This document shows positions 26,861 to 35,660 of a DNA stretch of 64,000 nucleotides, piece after piece; positions within the stretch are counted from its first letter, which is position 1; the number at the start of each line of letters is the position of its first letter. Under the pieces are notes generated by a model that saw nothing but the letters and a program-made list of their open reading frames with translations, did not search any database and had not been told where the DNA came from. The position numbers were made by a program, and so were the translations under genes. The DNA is taken from positions 883,756 to 947,755 of the forward strand of contig NZ_JRYR02000002.1 of assembly GCF_000807855.2 (NCBI RefSeq). Direction: 5' to 3'. Source of the DNA: Flammeovirga pacifica (GTDB taxonomy: Bacteria > Bacteroidota > Bacteroidia > Cytophagales > Flammeovirgaceae).

Positions 26861-26897
26861 AGCAAATCATTGTTATTACTATGATTTGCTTTCTTTT
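26861..26897 (+). terminator. Terminator after galT
   Basis: Perfect 10-bp stem AGCAAATCAT (26861-26870) with ATGATTTGCT (26881-26890), 10-base loop, followed by TTCTTTTT. It is 16 bases after the galT stop. Confidence 0.75.
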
Positions 26898-26898
26898 T

Positions 26899-26924
26899 AA
26901 AGTTACAATGGACAGTGTAACTTT
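26899..26924 (+). promoter_or_regulatory. Second hairpin in the galT-galE gap
   Basis: Perfect 9-bp stem AAAGTTACA (26899-26907) with TGTAACTTT (26916-26924), 8-base loop, no T-run. Confidence 0.45.
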
Positions 26925-26930
26925 AATTTA

Positions 26931-26996
26931 AGGGAGTTGGATAAAGGACAGTTAATTTCATTTTCATACAGAAAAACAGATCCAGCTCCCTTTTTT
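26931..26996 (+). terminator. Attenuator-like hairpin before galE
   Basis: Stem AGGGAGTTGGA (26931-26941) with TCCAGCTCCCT (26981-26991), one G-U pair, 39-base loop, followed by six T. It ends 32 bases before the galE ATG, a position suited to leader attenuation. Confidence 0.5.
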
Positions 26997-27028
26997 ATAA
27001 ACAGACAACAACTTATCAAAAATAAATC

Positions 27029-28066
27029 ATGAAAAAGAAAATTCTAGTTACGGGAGGTTTAGGATATATCGGTTCACATACCTCTGTAGAATTAATCAAT
27101 AAAGGTTTTGAAGTAGTTATTGTAGATAACTTATCAAATTCAGAAAAAAGTGCTTTAGACGGTATAGAGAAAATCTCAGGTGTTCGTCCTACTTTTTATG
27201 AATTTGATCTTTTAGATGCAGATCAACTAGATCAATTGTTCAAAACAGAAAAATTAGATGGTATTATTCATTTTGCTGCTTCAAAAGCTGTTGGAGAATC
27301 AGTGGATAAACCTCGTTTATATTACAGAAATAACCTCCAAACTCTATTGAATCTTTTGGATGCAATGGTAGCATATGGAGTTGATAATATTGTTTTCTCT
27401 TCTTCTTGTACTGTTTATGGTCAACCTGATGTGTTACCTGTAACAGAAGAAACTCCTGTTCAGGCTGCTTTATCACCGTATGGTAATACAAAGCAGATTT
27501 GTGAGGAAATCTTAAGAGATACTGTTGCAGCAGATCCTAATGTTAAAGCGGTTGCTCTTAGATATTTCAATCCTGTTGGAGCTCATGCATCAGCAGAAAT
27601 TGGAGAACTACCATTGGGTGTTCCTCAAAATTTAATGCCATTTATTACACAAACAGGAGTTGGTAAACGTGAAATGTTGAGTGTATTTGGTAATGATTAT
27701 GACACTAAAGATGGTACATGTATTCGTGATTACATTCATGTAGTTGATTTGGCTCAGGCTCATATCGTTGCTCTTGATCGTATGATCGAAGGAAAACAAA
27801 AATCAGAATATGAATTCTTTAATGTAGGTACTGGTACAGGGTCTACTGTTCTTGAGGTAATCCAATCATTTGAGAAAACTTCAGGAGAGAAATTAAATTA
27901 TAAACTTATTGAAAGAAGAGCTGGTGATATCGAAAAGATTTACGCAGATACTACTTTCAGTAATAAAGAATTAGGGTGGTCGTCAGAAAAAACATTAGAT
28001 GATATGACATCTTCTGCTTGGCAATGGCAACTTCGCTTAAAAGAAAAAGAAGCACAGTCTGTTTAA
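27029..28066 (+). CDS. galE: UDP-glucose 4-epimerase
   Basis: 345 residues, typical length. Extended short-chain dehydrogenase: NAD-binding GGLGYIGSH (8-16), IHFAASKAVGES, catalytic SSSCTVYG Ser and the SPYGNTK Tyr-xxx-Lys pair, then RYFNPVGAH and the substrate-binding RDYIHVVDLA. It interconverts UDP-galactose and UDP-glucose, closing the Leloir cycle and supplying UDP-galactose for envelope glycans. It sits between galT and galM with a hairpin on each side. Confidence 0.96.
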   Translation: MKKKILVTGGLGYIGSHTSVELINKGFEVVIVDNLSNSEKSALDGIEKISGVRPTFYEFDLLDADQLDQLFKTEKLDGIIHFAASKAVGESVDKPRLYYRNNLQTLLNLLDAMVAYGVDNIVFSSSCTVYGQPDVLPVTEETPVQAALSPYGNTKQICEEILRDTVAADPNVKAVALRYFNPVGAHASAEIGELPLGVPQNLMPFITQTGVGKREMLSVFGNDYDTKDGTCIRDYIHVVDLAQAHIVALDRMIEGKQKSEYEFFNVGTGTGSTVLEVIQSFEKTSGEKLNYKLIERRAGDIEKIYADTTFSNKELGWSSEKTLDDMTSSAWQWQLRLKEKEAQSV

Positions 28067-28086
28067 TTTGTATTAAATTTGACATT

Positions 28087-28124
28087 ACAAAGAAGTAGAT
28101 AATTAAGATCTACTTCTTTGTTGT
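28087..28124 (+). terminator. Terminator-like hairpin between galE and galM
   Basis: Perfect 14-bp stem ACAAAGAAGTAGAT (28087-28100) with its complement (28108-28121), 7-base loop, followed by TGTTT. It lies 20 bases after the galE stop and 45 bases before galM. Confidence 0.65.
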
Positions 28125-28166
28125 TTATAAAAAAAAATAATTTTCTTACCATAAATGAAATGAAAC

Positions 28167-29213
28167 ATGGAAGCAACTCAAATTAAAAAACAATCGTGGG
28201 GAGAAATTGAAGGGAAGGAAGTTTTTCTTTATACACTAACTAACTCAGTAGGATCAGAACTACAAATCACTAACTATGGTGGTATTATTGTTAGCTTTAA
28301 AACTGCTGATAAAAATGGAAATTTAGGTGAGGTTCTTTTAGGTAAAGACACCTTAGATCAATATAAAGAAAACCCAAGTTACTTGAACGTAATTGCGGGT
28401 AGATATGCTAATCGTATTTGCAAAGGACAATTTAGTTTAGACGGTGTTGATTATCAATTAGCCGTAAACAACGGCCCTAACAGTTTACATGGTGGAGCTA
28501 AGGGTTTTGATACAAAAGTTTGGGATGTTGTTGAAGAGGGTGATCAATCTTTAAAAGTTGGTTACTTAAGTCCTGACGGCGAAGAAAATTACCCTGGTAA
28601 TCTTACTGTAGAAGTAACTTATAGCTTGTCTGATGATAATGAAATCATTATTGAGTATGCTGCTCAAACAGACAAGAAAACTATCGTGAATTTAACTCAA
28701 CATGCCTACTTTAACTTAAAAGGCGAAGGCTCTATTGAGGATCACGTATTGAAATTAAATTGCAATGCTTTCACTCCATACGACGAAACTTGTATTCCAA
28801 CAGGTGAAATTAGAGATGTGAAAGGAACTCCATTCGATTTCTTATCTCCAAAAAGAATTGGGGATGAAATTGATTCAGATTACGAACAAACTCAATTTGG
28901 TATTGGCTACGACCATAACCTTGTCATTGATAAACCACTTGGTGAATTTGGACTTATTGGTGAGGCGTATGAAGCTACAACAGGTAGAGCAATGTTGGCA
29001 TACACAACGGAACCTGGAGTACAATTCTATACTGGTAACTGGCTAGCAGACGACCTAGGTAGAAATGGGGAGAAACTAATTAAACGTCAAGGTTTCTGTT
29101 TCGAAGCACAGCATTATCCTGACTCTCCAAATAAACCTCAGTTCCCATCTACAGAACTGAATCCTGGTGAAAAATATACTCAAAAAACTGTTTATAAGTT
29201 TTTTACAAAATAA
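28167..29213 (+). CDS. galM: Aldose 1-epimerase (galactose mutarotase)
   Basis: 348 residues. GalM family: N-terminal strand set, NGPNSLHGGAKGFDTKVW with a conserved His (about 108), the LTQHAYFNLKGEG motif with catalytic His (about 178), YDHNLVID and the catalytic Glu near QGFCFEAQHYPDSPN (about 312). No signal peptide, so it is cytoplasmic. It converts beta-D-galactose to the alpha-anomer that GalK needs. It is the last gene of the gal cluster and is followed by a strong terminator. Confidence 0.95.
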   Translation: MEATQIKKQSWGEIEGKEVFLYTLTNSVGSELQITNYGGIIVSFKTADKNGNLGEVLLGKDTLDQYKENPSYLNVIAGRYANRICKGQFSLDGVDYQLAVNNGPNSLHGGAKGFDTKVWDVVEEGDQSLKVGYLSPDGEENYPGNLTVEVTYSLSDDNEIIIEYAAQTDKKTIVNLTQHAYFNLKGEGSIEDHVLKLNCNAFTPYDETCIPTGEIRDVKGTPFDFLSPKRIGDEIDSDYEQTQFGIGYDHNLVIDKPLGEFGLIGEAYEATTGRAMLAYTTEPGVQFYTGNWLADDLGRNGEKLIKRQGFCFEAQHYPDSPNKPQFPSTELNPGEKYTQKTVYKFFTK

Positions 29214-29236
29214 ATTCTAAGGTAATCCTTAGTGAT

Positions 29237-29267
29237 AAGCCAACTCATTCAATGGGTTGGCTTTTTT
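29237..29267 (+). terminator. Terminator of the gal cluster
   Basis: 13-bp inverted repeat (29237-29249 with 29251-29263; core AAGCCAAC) with one G-U pair and a tail of six T. Confidence 0.85.
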
Positions 29268-29446
29268 GTTTTTAGACATTTCATTTTTTTTGATGATGTC
29301 CACACACATTTATTTCTGCATACCATTCAAGAACTCCATAAGTCACCTCGTCTTTTTATAAATGTATAATCCATCAAACAATTCATAGAGAAAATAGTAT
29401 TTCATTAAATGAATGAATATTCGTTTCTATAATGATGTAAAATGAT

Positions 29447-29454
29447 TAGTTTTG
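29447..29454 (+). promoter_or_regulatory. Candidate -7 element (TAGTTTTG)
   Basis: TAGTTTTG lies 19 bases before the ATG at 29473 of the hydrolase gene. It overlaps an in-frame TTG at 29452, which argues against that codon as the translation start. Confidence 0.5.
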
Positions 29455-29472
29455 TCGAAACATTCAATAATA

Positions 29473-30285
29473 ATGAAACCACTCATCAAATTTCTTTCAT
29501 ACACCGCACCTAATGTTGTGGTGAAATTAGCTTATAATAAAATAATGCATCCTCAGGTTTTAAAGTTGAGACCTCATGAATTAGAGGTGATTGATCGTGC
29601 CGAAAAAGGAACGATTGATTATAAAGGTATGCAAGTTAAAACCTATAAATGGGGTAATGGAAAAGAGAAACTTTTGATGGTTCATGGTTGGGAAGGTCAG
29701 TCAGGTAATTTCTCTGATCTTATCAAAAAAATGGAAAAAGAGAATTTCACCCTTTACTCTTTTGATGCCATTTCACATGGTTTTTCGCCTAAAGGGCAAA
29801 CTACCATGTTTGAATTTGCAGATTTGGTGCAAATCATGTTGGATAAATATAGAATTAATAAGATTATCACCCACTCTTTTGGAAGTGTTGGAACGACTTA
29901 CTGTTTATCTAATCATATGTTTGAAATTGATAAGTATGTAATGATGACTACACCAGATCGTTTTATGGAACGTGTTGATGACGTTTCTGAAATGGTTGGT
30001 ATGAGTGATAAAGTAAAACACAGATTGGTTCATCGTTTAGAACAAAAATTTCAAGTAAAAGCTGATGAACAAAATGTGAGTGATTATGTCCCTAAAATGA
30101 ATGTCAAAAAGGGTATGATCTTCCAAGATATTAACGATAAGATTGTTCGTTTATCTCAATCAGAGGCTGTAGCTAAAGCATGGGGAGATAATTGTGAACT
30201 TGTAAAAATCGAAGGCACAGGGCACTTTAGAATTCTAAGAACGGATAGTGTTTTAGATCAAGTAATTGATTTCCTAAGAGATTAA
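29473..30285 (+). CDS. Alpha/beta-hydrolase
   Basis: 270 residues from ATG 29473. Alpha/beta-hydrolase fold: MVHGWEGQSGNFSDLI provides the oxyanion HGW segment (about 67-82), THSFGSVGT the nucleophile elbow with Ser (S-x-S variant HSFGS near residue 137), and GTGHFRILR the C-terminal catalytic His. No signal peptide or lipobox. The substrate is unknown; lipase, esterase and thioesterase activities all occur in this group. It is transcribed alone behind its own -7 element and is not part of the gal operon because a terminator intervenes. Confidence 0.8.
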   Translation: MKPLIKFLSYTAPNVVVKLAYNKIMHPQVLKLRPHELEVIDRAEKGTIDYKGMQVKTYKWGNGKEKLLMVHGWEGQSGNFSDLIKKMEKENFTLYSFDAISHGFSPKGQTTMFEFADLVQIMLDKYRINKIITHSFGSVGTTYCLSNHMFEIDKYVMMTTPDRFMERVDDVSEMVGMSDKVKHRLVHRLEQKFQVKADEQNVSDYVPKMNVKKGMIFQDINDKIVRLSQSEAVAKAWGDNCELVKIEGTGHFRILRTDSVLDQVIDFLRD

Positions 30286-30306
30286 ACAAGGTGTTATCAC
30301 AAACAA

Positions 30307-30669
30307 TTATCGTTTAATTACCTTAATATTTTTACTTTGCCAATCATTTTCTAAATGAAAAACATATATACCTCTGGGTAATTCAGTGATATCGATCGAC
30401 TGATTACCGGAGGGTAAATTTATTTTTTGATATAACCTTCCTTTGCTATCAAAAATAGAAACATCCATTGATTATTTTAATTCGATCATCACTACATCTA
30501 TAGCTGGATTTGGATAATATCTAAGAAGAAAATCTGGAGACTTGGAGAGTGACGTTGGGTCATTTTGTCGTTCTGAAGATGGTGTCATAGTTATTGTTAC
30601 ATGGTCTGATACAACAACATCACCATAAATCACTTTTAAAGACAATACTAAAATTATTAACTTAAACAT
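30307..30669 (-). pseudogene. Mini T9SS sorting-domain protein split by an in-frame TAA
   Basis: From ATG 30669 a signal peptide (MFKLIILVLSLKVIYG) leads, after only about 25 linker residues, into a Type IX sorting domain: LLRYYPNPAIDVVMIELK. A TAA at 30472-30474 interrupts the frame, and the same frame then continues with DVSIFDSKGRL, LPRGIYVFHLEND and KVIKR to TAA at 30307-30309. The two parts together make a complete CTD of about 80 residues, so one substitution has split an otherwise intact 120-codon gene. The whole protein would be little more than signal peptide plus CTD. A TAGCTTTG -7 element lies 30 bases upstream. Alternatives are stop read-through or a sequencing error. Confidence 0.7.
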
Positions 30670-30963
30670 ATGAACAAACAAATTGATATTGAGCACATCA
30701 AAGCTAATCTGCTAAAAAACATATGCTATACTGAATTAGTTTATGGAAGAATTAATAAGAAACTTGGTTTACAGCTTTCTAACAAAGTGATAGAGAAAAT
30801 GCTCTACACTGTAATTGATAAAACGAGTATAGAGCATTTCGTAAAAAGAGGCAAAAATATTTATATACATAATGAAGAGGATAATATTCGAATTACAATC
30901 AATATTTATACACTCAGAGTGATAACAGTAGATGTATTATCCAAATCAAAACCTATCTATTAA
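30670..30963 (+). CDS. DUF3781 family protein
   Basis: 97 residues from ATG 30670. The family pattern is clear: LLKNICYTELVYGRINKKLGL, then SIEHFVKRGKNIYIHNEEDNIRITINIYTLRVITVD. DUF3781 proteins are small cytosolic proteins of unknown function, found sporadically. Its ATG directly abuts the ATG of the divergent mini T9SS gene (both within CATATG at 30667-30672), so its promoter must lie inside that gene. Its stop overlaps the cstA stop by 3 bases. Such tight packing and sporadic family distribution suggest insertion by transfer (inference). Confidence 0.8.
   Translation: MNKQIDIEHIKANLLKNICYTELVYGRINKKLGLQLSNKVIEKMLYTVIDKTSIEHFVKRGKNIYIHNEEDNIRITINIYTLRVITVDVLSKSKPIY
30699..30706 (-). promoter_or_regulatory. 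Candidate -7 element of the mini T9SS gene
   Basis: Reads TAGCTTTG on the minus strand, 30 bases before the ATG at 30669 and inside the DUF3781 coding region. Confidence 0.4.
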
Positions 30964-32465
30964 TCATTAGTGGTTTCCAACACTTGTTCTTGAATATTAC
31001 TTGGGTTCACTTTCTTTACTTTTAGCATAAATATGATACAAGAAATTACTGCTGTTGTAATTCCTATCCCATAGGCAATATTTAATGGTAAACGCAAACC
31101 TATTGGAGCCATCATGATATAAGTAACCACTACTGCAGTCATAAAAGTTGCAGGGAAAATAACATACCAAGCATTACCATGTTTTTGTTGCATAAAAACA
31201 GCACAAGCCCATAAAACAATAGTAGCTAAAACTTGATTTGACCACCCAAAATATCTCCAAATAATTGAGAAGTCTATTGTGGTAAGGAAAACAGCGACAA
31301 CAAAAAGCGGTGCTGTTACTATAAGTCGCTGAGAAAGTTTCTTCTGTGAATAATTAAATGCATCAGCAATAGTTAAACGAGCACTTCTAAAGGCTGTGTC
31401 TCCAGAGGTAATTGGAGCGGCAACCACACCAAAAATAGCTAATATGCCACCTACTCTACCTAACATCGTGTTACAAATTTCATTAACTACCCATGCGGCG
31501 TTATGACCTTCCATAGCCATTGTTTTACCCAACTCTTCTACACCGCCAAAAAAAGCCATAGATGCTGCAGCCCAAACTAATGCTACAATTCCTTCAGTAA
31601 TCATTGCTCCAGCAAAGATAATTTTACCTTGTTTTTCATTCGTAATACACCTTGCCATCATAGGAGACTGTGTAGAGTGGAAACCTGATATTGCACCACA
31701 TGCTATCGTAATAAATAACAAGGGGAAAATAGGGTTATCATCACCGTCTAATCTCATATTGGTAAAAGTAGCTGTAGTTAATTCAGGAATTTGATAATCT
31801 CCAATTAAAAGGACCGAAAGAATACCAATGGCCATTATTAAAAGACACGAACCAAACAAAGGATATAATTTACCAATTAATTTATCTATAGGAATCATGG
31901 TAGCTAATACATAATAGATAAAAATAACAACTACTAAGATCTGCGTATCAATGTCTGTCAGTTGATGAATAATTGTAGCTGGGCCTTTCACAAAAACAAC
32001 ACCTACTAAAATTAGTAATAATACCGAGAAGATAGTCATGAAGATATGTACTTTATTCCCTAAATATTTACTAACAATTTCTGAGATACTTGCACCACCC
32101 ATTCTAATGGAAAGCATACCCGAAAAATAATCATGAACAGCCCCTGCGAAAATAGAACCGAATACGATCCAAAGAAAAGCAGCAGGTCCCCATAAAGCAC
32201 CAGCAATTGCACCGAATATTGGTCCAAGACCTGCAATATTTAAAAATTGAATCAGAAATGTCTTCCATAATTTCATCGGAACATAATCCATTCCATCTTC
32301 TTTTGCTATAGCAGGAGTAACGTTATTTGCATCTGCACCAAATTTTCTTTCTAGGAAAGAGGCGTAAAAAAAGTATCCTCCTATCAAAATGGCAATACAA
32401 ATTATAAATGTAATCATGATTAAATATTTGTCAGTTTTTTTTGCTAATTCATTTCTATCAATCAA
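30960..32465 (-). CDS. cstA: CstA-family carbon starvation transporter
   Basis: 501 residues with about 13 membrane segments. CstA hallmarks: FLNIAGLGPIFGAIAGALWGP, VFGSIFAGAVHDYFSGMLSIRMGGASISE, and FHSTQSPMMARCITNE. It is shorter than the roughly 700-residue E. coli CstA but within the range of Bacteroidota homologues. The family takes up pyruvate and is also implicated in peptide uptake, usually under carbon limitation. Its stop overlaps the converging DUF3781 stop. The 375-base gap to the divergent thrE gene is AT-rich; only a poorly matching TACTTTCG near 32799 resembles a promoter, and a 68-codon frame there is not convincing. Confidence 0.92.
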   Translation of the reverse strand: MIDRNELAKKTDKYLIMITFIICIAILIGGYFFYASFLERKFGADANNVTPAIAKEDGMDYVPMKLWKTFLIQFLNIAGLGPIFGAIAGALWGPAAFLWIVFGSIFAGAVHDYFSGMLSIRMGGASISEIVSKYLGNKVHIFMTIFSVLLLILVGVVFVKGPATIIHQLTDIDTQILVVVIFIYYVLATMIPIDKLIGKLYPLFGSCLLIMAIGILSVLLIGDYQIPELTTATFTNMRLDGDDNPIFPLLFITIACGAISGFHSTQSPMMARCITNEKQGKIIFAGAMITEGIVALVWAAASMAFFGGVEELGKTMAMEGHNAAWVVNEICNTMLGRVGGILAIFGVVAAPITSGDTAFRSARLTIADAFNYSQKKLSQRLIVTAPLFVVAVFLTTIDFSIIWRYFGWSNQVLATIVLWACAVFMQQKHGNAWYVIFPATFMTAVVVTYIMMAPIGLRLPLNIAYGIGITTAVISCIIFMLKVKKVNPSNIQEQVLETTND

Positions 32466-32840
32466 TTAAGCAAAAGCTATTCTAATTTCTAAAATAAAGA
32501 GATGAGAATATGAAATTTGTACTCTTTATCAATAAAAAACATAGATATATAAAGAGAAGAATTATAAGTAAGATTAAATAGCCATGTTTTCAAGTTTACT
32601 TTCTTTTTATGTGTCACAAGTGCTCGTTTAATTTTTAGTGATAATTCTTTAAAACGTTTCTTAAAATTTGTCTTGCATATGACTATTTGTTTCAACTTAA
32701 ACCTTAATTTTCATACTTCCGATTGTGTTTTTATACCATTCATTACATACAAATCAAACCCATCACTATTTTGGTAGTGAAAAACAGAATAATTCTTGTA
32801 CTTTCGTAAAACTAAAACAAAATATAATTTTGATATACCC

Positions 32841-34073
32841 GTGAAAAACTTTGAAGAAAAATATAAATTAATAGTAAAAATAGGAAATGCATTACATAAA
32901 TTTGGCTGTTCATCTTTAAGAGTAGAAACCTATATCCAAGATGTCGCCAAACACATTGGAGTGGAAGTAGCCTGTCAGGTGACCACAAATACCTTAAACT
33001 ATCAGATTGAAGACCCTCAAACTAAAGAACGACAAGTGATCTTGCAGTACATCCCTTTAGGAAGCAATAATCTAGGGAAGTTAGCAGACCTTCATAAAAA
33101 AATTCGAGAGGCTTTCAAAGAAGGACATGATTATGAAACCATCACTCAGAATATTGATATGGTGATGAATAAGAAATTGATCTATAATGAGTTTTGTATC
33201 GCTTTAGCCTATACTGTTATCCCTCCTGCTTTTCTTGGTTTAATTGGAGCAAGTTGGATTACTTTTTCATTTAGTTTTTTGATGGGCTTCATTACCTATT
33301 TAATCACTAAAGGAGTGAAAAGATTTAATACTTCTAAGTATACCATAGAGTTTTATACTGCTTTTATGTGTGCTTTCATAGGGAGTGTCTGCAAATACTA
33401 TATTCCTGAATTAGACCTTATTGAATTAAGTTTAGCCTCTATTATATTGTATGTACCGGGTCTAACCATTTCTATTGCATTAGAAGAAATTTCTTTCAAT
33501 CAATTTAATTCAGGTTCTGGTTTTTTCTTTAACTCTGTCATGATATTCTTGAAACTCTTTATAGGTGTTTATCTTGGCATGTCTATCGGTACTTTCTTTT
33601 TTGACTTATCCCCTGATAGTTATATAAATGAGCTTCCAAAATGGATGCACTTTTTTGCACTTCCCATCCTATCTGCTGGATTAGGCGTGGTATTCAATAC
33701 CAAGTTAAAAGATTTATTGATTGGATTATTCCTTGCAGTTATCGCTTTTTGGGGACCTATGATTTTCCAAGAAAATATTGGTTGGATATTCGGAACATTT
33801 ATTAGTGCCTTTTTGATTACCTTTTTAAGTATCATTTTAAGTAAGTGGAAAAATGTTCCTCCATCGGTTTATTTATTACAGGGCATTGTTATTCTCGTTC
33901 CCGGAAGTAGGTTATTTATGGGTTTATCACATCAGTTTAACAACGATCCTATTATTGATAATCCTAGTATAGGCACTTCTGGTCTATTAATGTTCTGTGC
34001 TATTGTAGTAGGAATGTTGGTTGCATACAGTACATATTATCCTAATTTAGACAATAGAGATGAGGTGATATAA
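32841..34073 (+). CDS. ThrE-family threonine/serine exporter, fused two-domain form
   Basis: 410 residues from GTG 32841, which precedes the conserved helix (LIVKIGNALHKFGCSSLRVETYI) of the family; a TTG 15 codons upstream overlaps a -7-like element and is less likely. The N-terminal soluble part and five membrane segments (to about residue 250) match DUF1212, and the C-terminal set matches DUF3815, with GLGVVFNTKLKDLL and a QGIVILVPGSRLFMG motif. This fused form equals corynebacterial ThrE; many bacteria encode the halves separately. It exports threonine and serine using the proton motive force. The gene is monocistronic and ends in a strong terminator. Confidence 0.85.
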   Translation: MKNFEEKYKLIVKIGNALHKFGCSSLRVETYIQDVAKHIGVEVACQVTTNTLNYQIEDPQTKERQVILQYIPLGSNNLGKLADLHKKIREAFKEGHDYETITQNIDMVMNKKLIYNEFCIALAYTVIPPAFLGLIGASWITFSFSFLMGFITYLITKGVKRFNTSKYTIEFYTAFMCAFIGSVCKYYIPELDLIELSLASIILYVPGLTISIALEEISFNQFNSGSGFFFNSVMIFLKLFIGVYLGMSIGTFFFDLSPDSYINELPKWMHFFALPILSAGLGVVFNTKLKDLLIGLFLAVIAFWGPMIFQENIGWIFGTFISAFLITFLSIILSKWKNVPPSVYLLQGIVILVPGSRLFMGLSHQFNNDPIIDNPSIGTSGLLMFCAIVVGMLVAYSTYYPNLDNRDEVI

Positions 34074-34101
34074 TACCGTAAATATTATAACGTATTACTA
34101 T

Positions 34102-34151
34102 AAATAAACAACATCAATAGTCTTTCATTAAGTAATTGATGTTGTTTATTT
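34102..34151. terminator. Bidirectional terminator after thrE
   Basis: Perfect 17-bp inverted repeat (34102-34118 with 34135-34151; core AAACAACATCAAT) with a 16-base loop, between thrE (+) and the haem-c protein gene (-), which ends at 34160. Confidence 0.85.
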
Positions 34152-34159
34152 TATTAGTA

Positions 34160-35590
34160 TTATTCAATAGTCATTTTAATGTCATTGATTTTCAAGGTTA
34201 ACGTTCCTGATACATCAAGTTCTTGACTTTTACTATAATAATCTCCTTTACTCGGTATCATATCTTCATTATTATCAATAACACAAGTGATATAACATTT
34301 TCCTTCGTGCAAATAAGTCAAAGTGAACTCATTGTCCCTTTTATCAATCACTGGAAAAAGTAGAATATTATCCATTGCTTGCTGTTTGATATACCCGTAT
34401 TCGGTGGCAAAATTTCCTTTTTTATCTGTTAAAGGAGTCCTTGATAAGTATACCTGAATATTTTTTCCTTTACTTAAATCTTTTCTTGAAAATTCCAGCT
34501 GAATGGAAGCAATATTTTGAATATCAGAAATTTGAATAGGATCTTCTGCTAATTTACCCAAAAGAGCGTAATTATAATCTTCACTTTCCATTAGATAACT
34601 TGCCGAAGTGATTACCGGGTATTCTTCTCCCCAATTTGGTAGAGGCATCCCATTAGGGAAACTTTTAACTATGTCTTTTTTAGGAAACCCATAAGACTTG
34701 GCTGCTTTTACTGCAAGGTCTGAATGCATTCTTTTACCCTCAAATTCTATATGCTTACTGGGTTCCTTTAAACCCATTTTACTGGTATAAGTAAGCATTT
34801 TCATTGAGTCATTTTTGAAAGATACTTCAACCCACATGATCTGTTTTCCTCCATAGGCATCTTCAAATACATACGTATCATCTTTCACCGATGTCAATAC
34901 AAAATAACTTGTGCGATAAATTCCTCCTAAAATACCTCCATTGCGTAGCATAATTGTAGTTTTACCTTTATAATCTGCTACAAAAAAAGTATTGAAAAGG
35001 TTACCCATACTCCCACCTTCAAATAAACCATGTATTTGTGAACTATTAATCGCTCTAAAATCGAAGGCGAACCAAGGAATATCTTGCCCTAACAAAAATA
35101 TTTTACCTACCCAATGACCTTGCATTTTTTCTAAAAACTCAAAACCATTATTATTTATATCTACTGCCTTTATATCAGGCACATTGAAAGCGTAATTATC
35201 CATATTTTTGATTGAATCTTCTTTTTCTTCCTTATTCTTAATTTCCAATTCAAAACCATTTTCAGCCCATTGTTGAATTGCCTTCCTTTCCTTTTCAGGC
35301 ATCATACCATAAATAGGCATAGGATCGTTCGGGTCATTGATTCGTTTTAATACATCTTTGGTTTTCACCGCTTCGACCACCCGCTCATAATTCGTCAATA
35401 ATAAATCTCCTGAAGGTCTTTTACCTGAATGGCACACAATACAATTATTTTTAATAATACGTTTTATAGTACCATTATAGGATATCACCTCTTCTGTGTT
35501 CACCTCTTTTCCTGATCCAGCTGTTTTGAATGCAGCAATAAATAAAAATAAACTAGCTAATAATGAGAGTGTAAATTTGTGATTGATCAT
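34160..35590 (-). CDS. Secreted single-haem cytochrome c domain protein with unknown C-terminal region
   Basis: 476 residues. Signal peptide (about 1-24), then a cytochrome c-like domain (about 35-115) with haem motif CIVCH and a likely distal Met in PMPIYGMMPE. The spacing resembles planctomycete-type PSCyt1 domains. The remaining 350 residues are beta-rich and not recognised; they include WVGKIFLLGQDIPWFAFDFRAI and many aromatic residues. It is probably periplasmic or surface-exposed and redox active. A perfect FNR-type box lies 53-66 bases upstream of its ATG, just behind the adjacent Crp/Fnr regulator gene, so it is likely controlled by that class of factor, perhaps by oxygen or nitrosative signals. 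Confidence 0.7.
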   Translation of the reverse strand: MINHKFTLSLLASLFLFIAAFKTAGSGKEVNTEEVISYNGTIKRIIKNNCIVCHSGKRPSGDLLLTNYERVVEAVKTKDVLKRINDPNDPMPIYGMMPEKERKAIQQWAENGFELEIKNKEEKEDSIKNMDNYAFNVPDIKAVDINNNGFEFLEKMQGHWVGKIFLLGQDIPWFAFDFRAINSSQIHGLFEGGSMGNLFNTFFVADYKGKTTIMLRNGGILGGIYRTSYFVLTSVKDDTYVFEDAYGGKQIMWVEVSFKNDSMKMLTYTSKMGLKEPSKHIEFEGKRMHSDLAVKAAKSYGFPKKDIVKSFPNGMPLPNWGEEYPVITSASYLMESEDYNYALLGKLAEDPIQISDIQNIASIQLEFSRKDLSKGKNIQVYLSRTPLTDKKGNFATEYGYIKQQAMDNILLFPVIDKRDNEFTLTYLHEGKCYITCVIDNNEDMIPSKGDYYSKSQELDVSGTLTLKINDIKMTIE

Positions 35591-35642
35591 ACTATTTATT
35601 GATGTTATAATACAAAGGTGAAGAAGTAGTAAGAAAGATCTT

Positions 35643-35656
35643 TTGATCTATATCAA
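35643..35656. promoter_or_regulatory. FNR-type operator (TTGAT-N4-ATCAA)
   Basis: A perfect palindrome, TTGATCTATATCAA, identical to the FNR consensus half-sites. It sits 4 bases after the Crp/Fnr-family gene stop and 53 bases before the start of the haem-c gene on the minus strand. Confidence 0.75.
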
Positions 35657-35660
35657 AAAA

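Noticed and set aside
32489-32695. Minus-strand frame of 68 codons between cstA and thrE
   Set aside because: No recognisable motif, basic low-complexity composition, no promoter; probably chance in AT-rich DNA.
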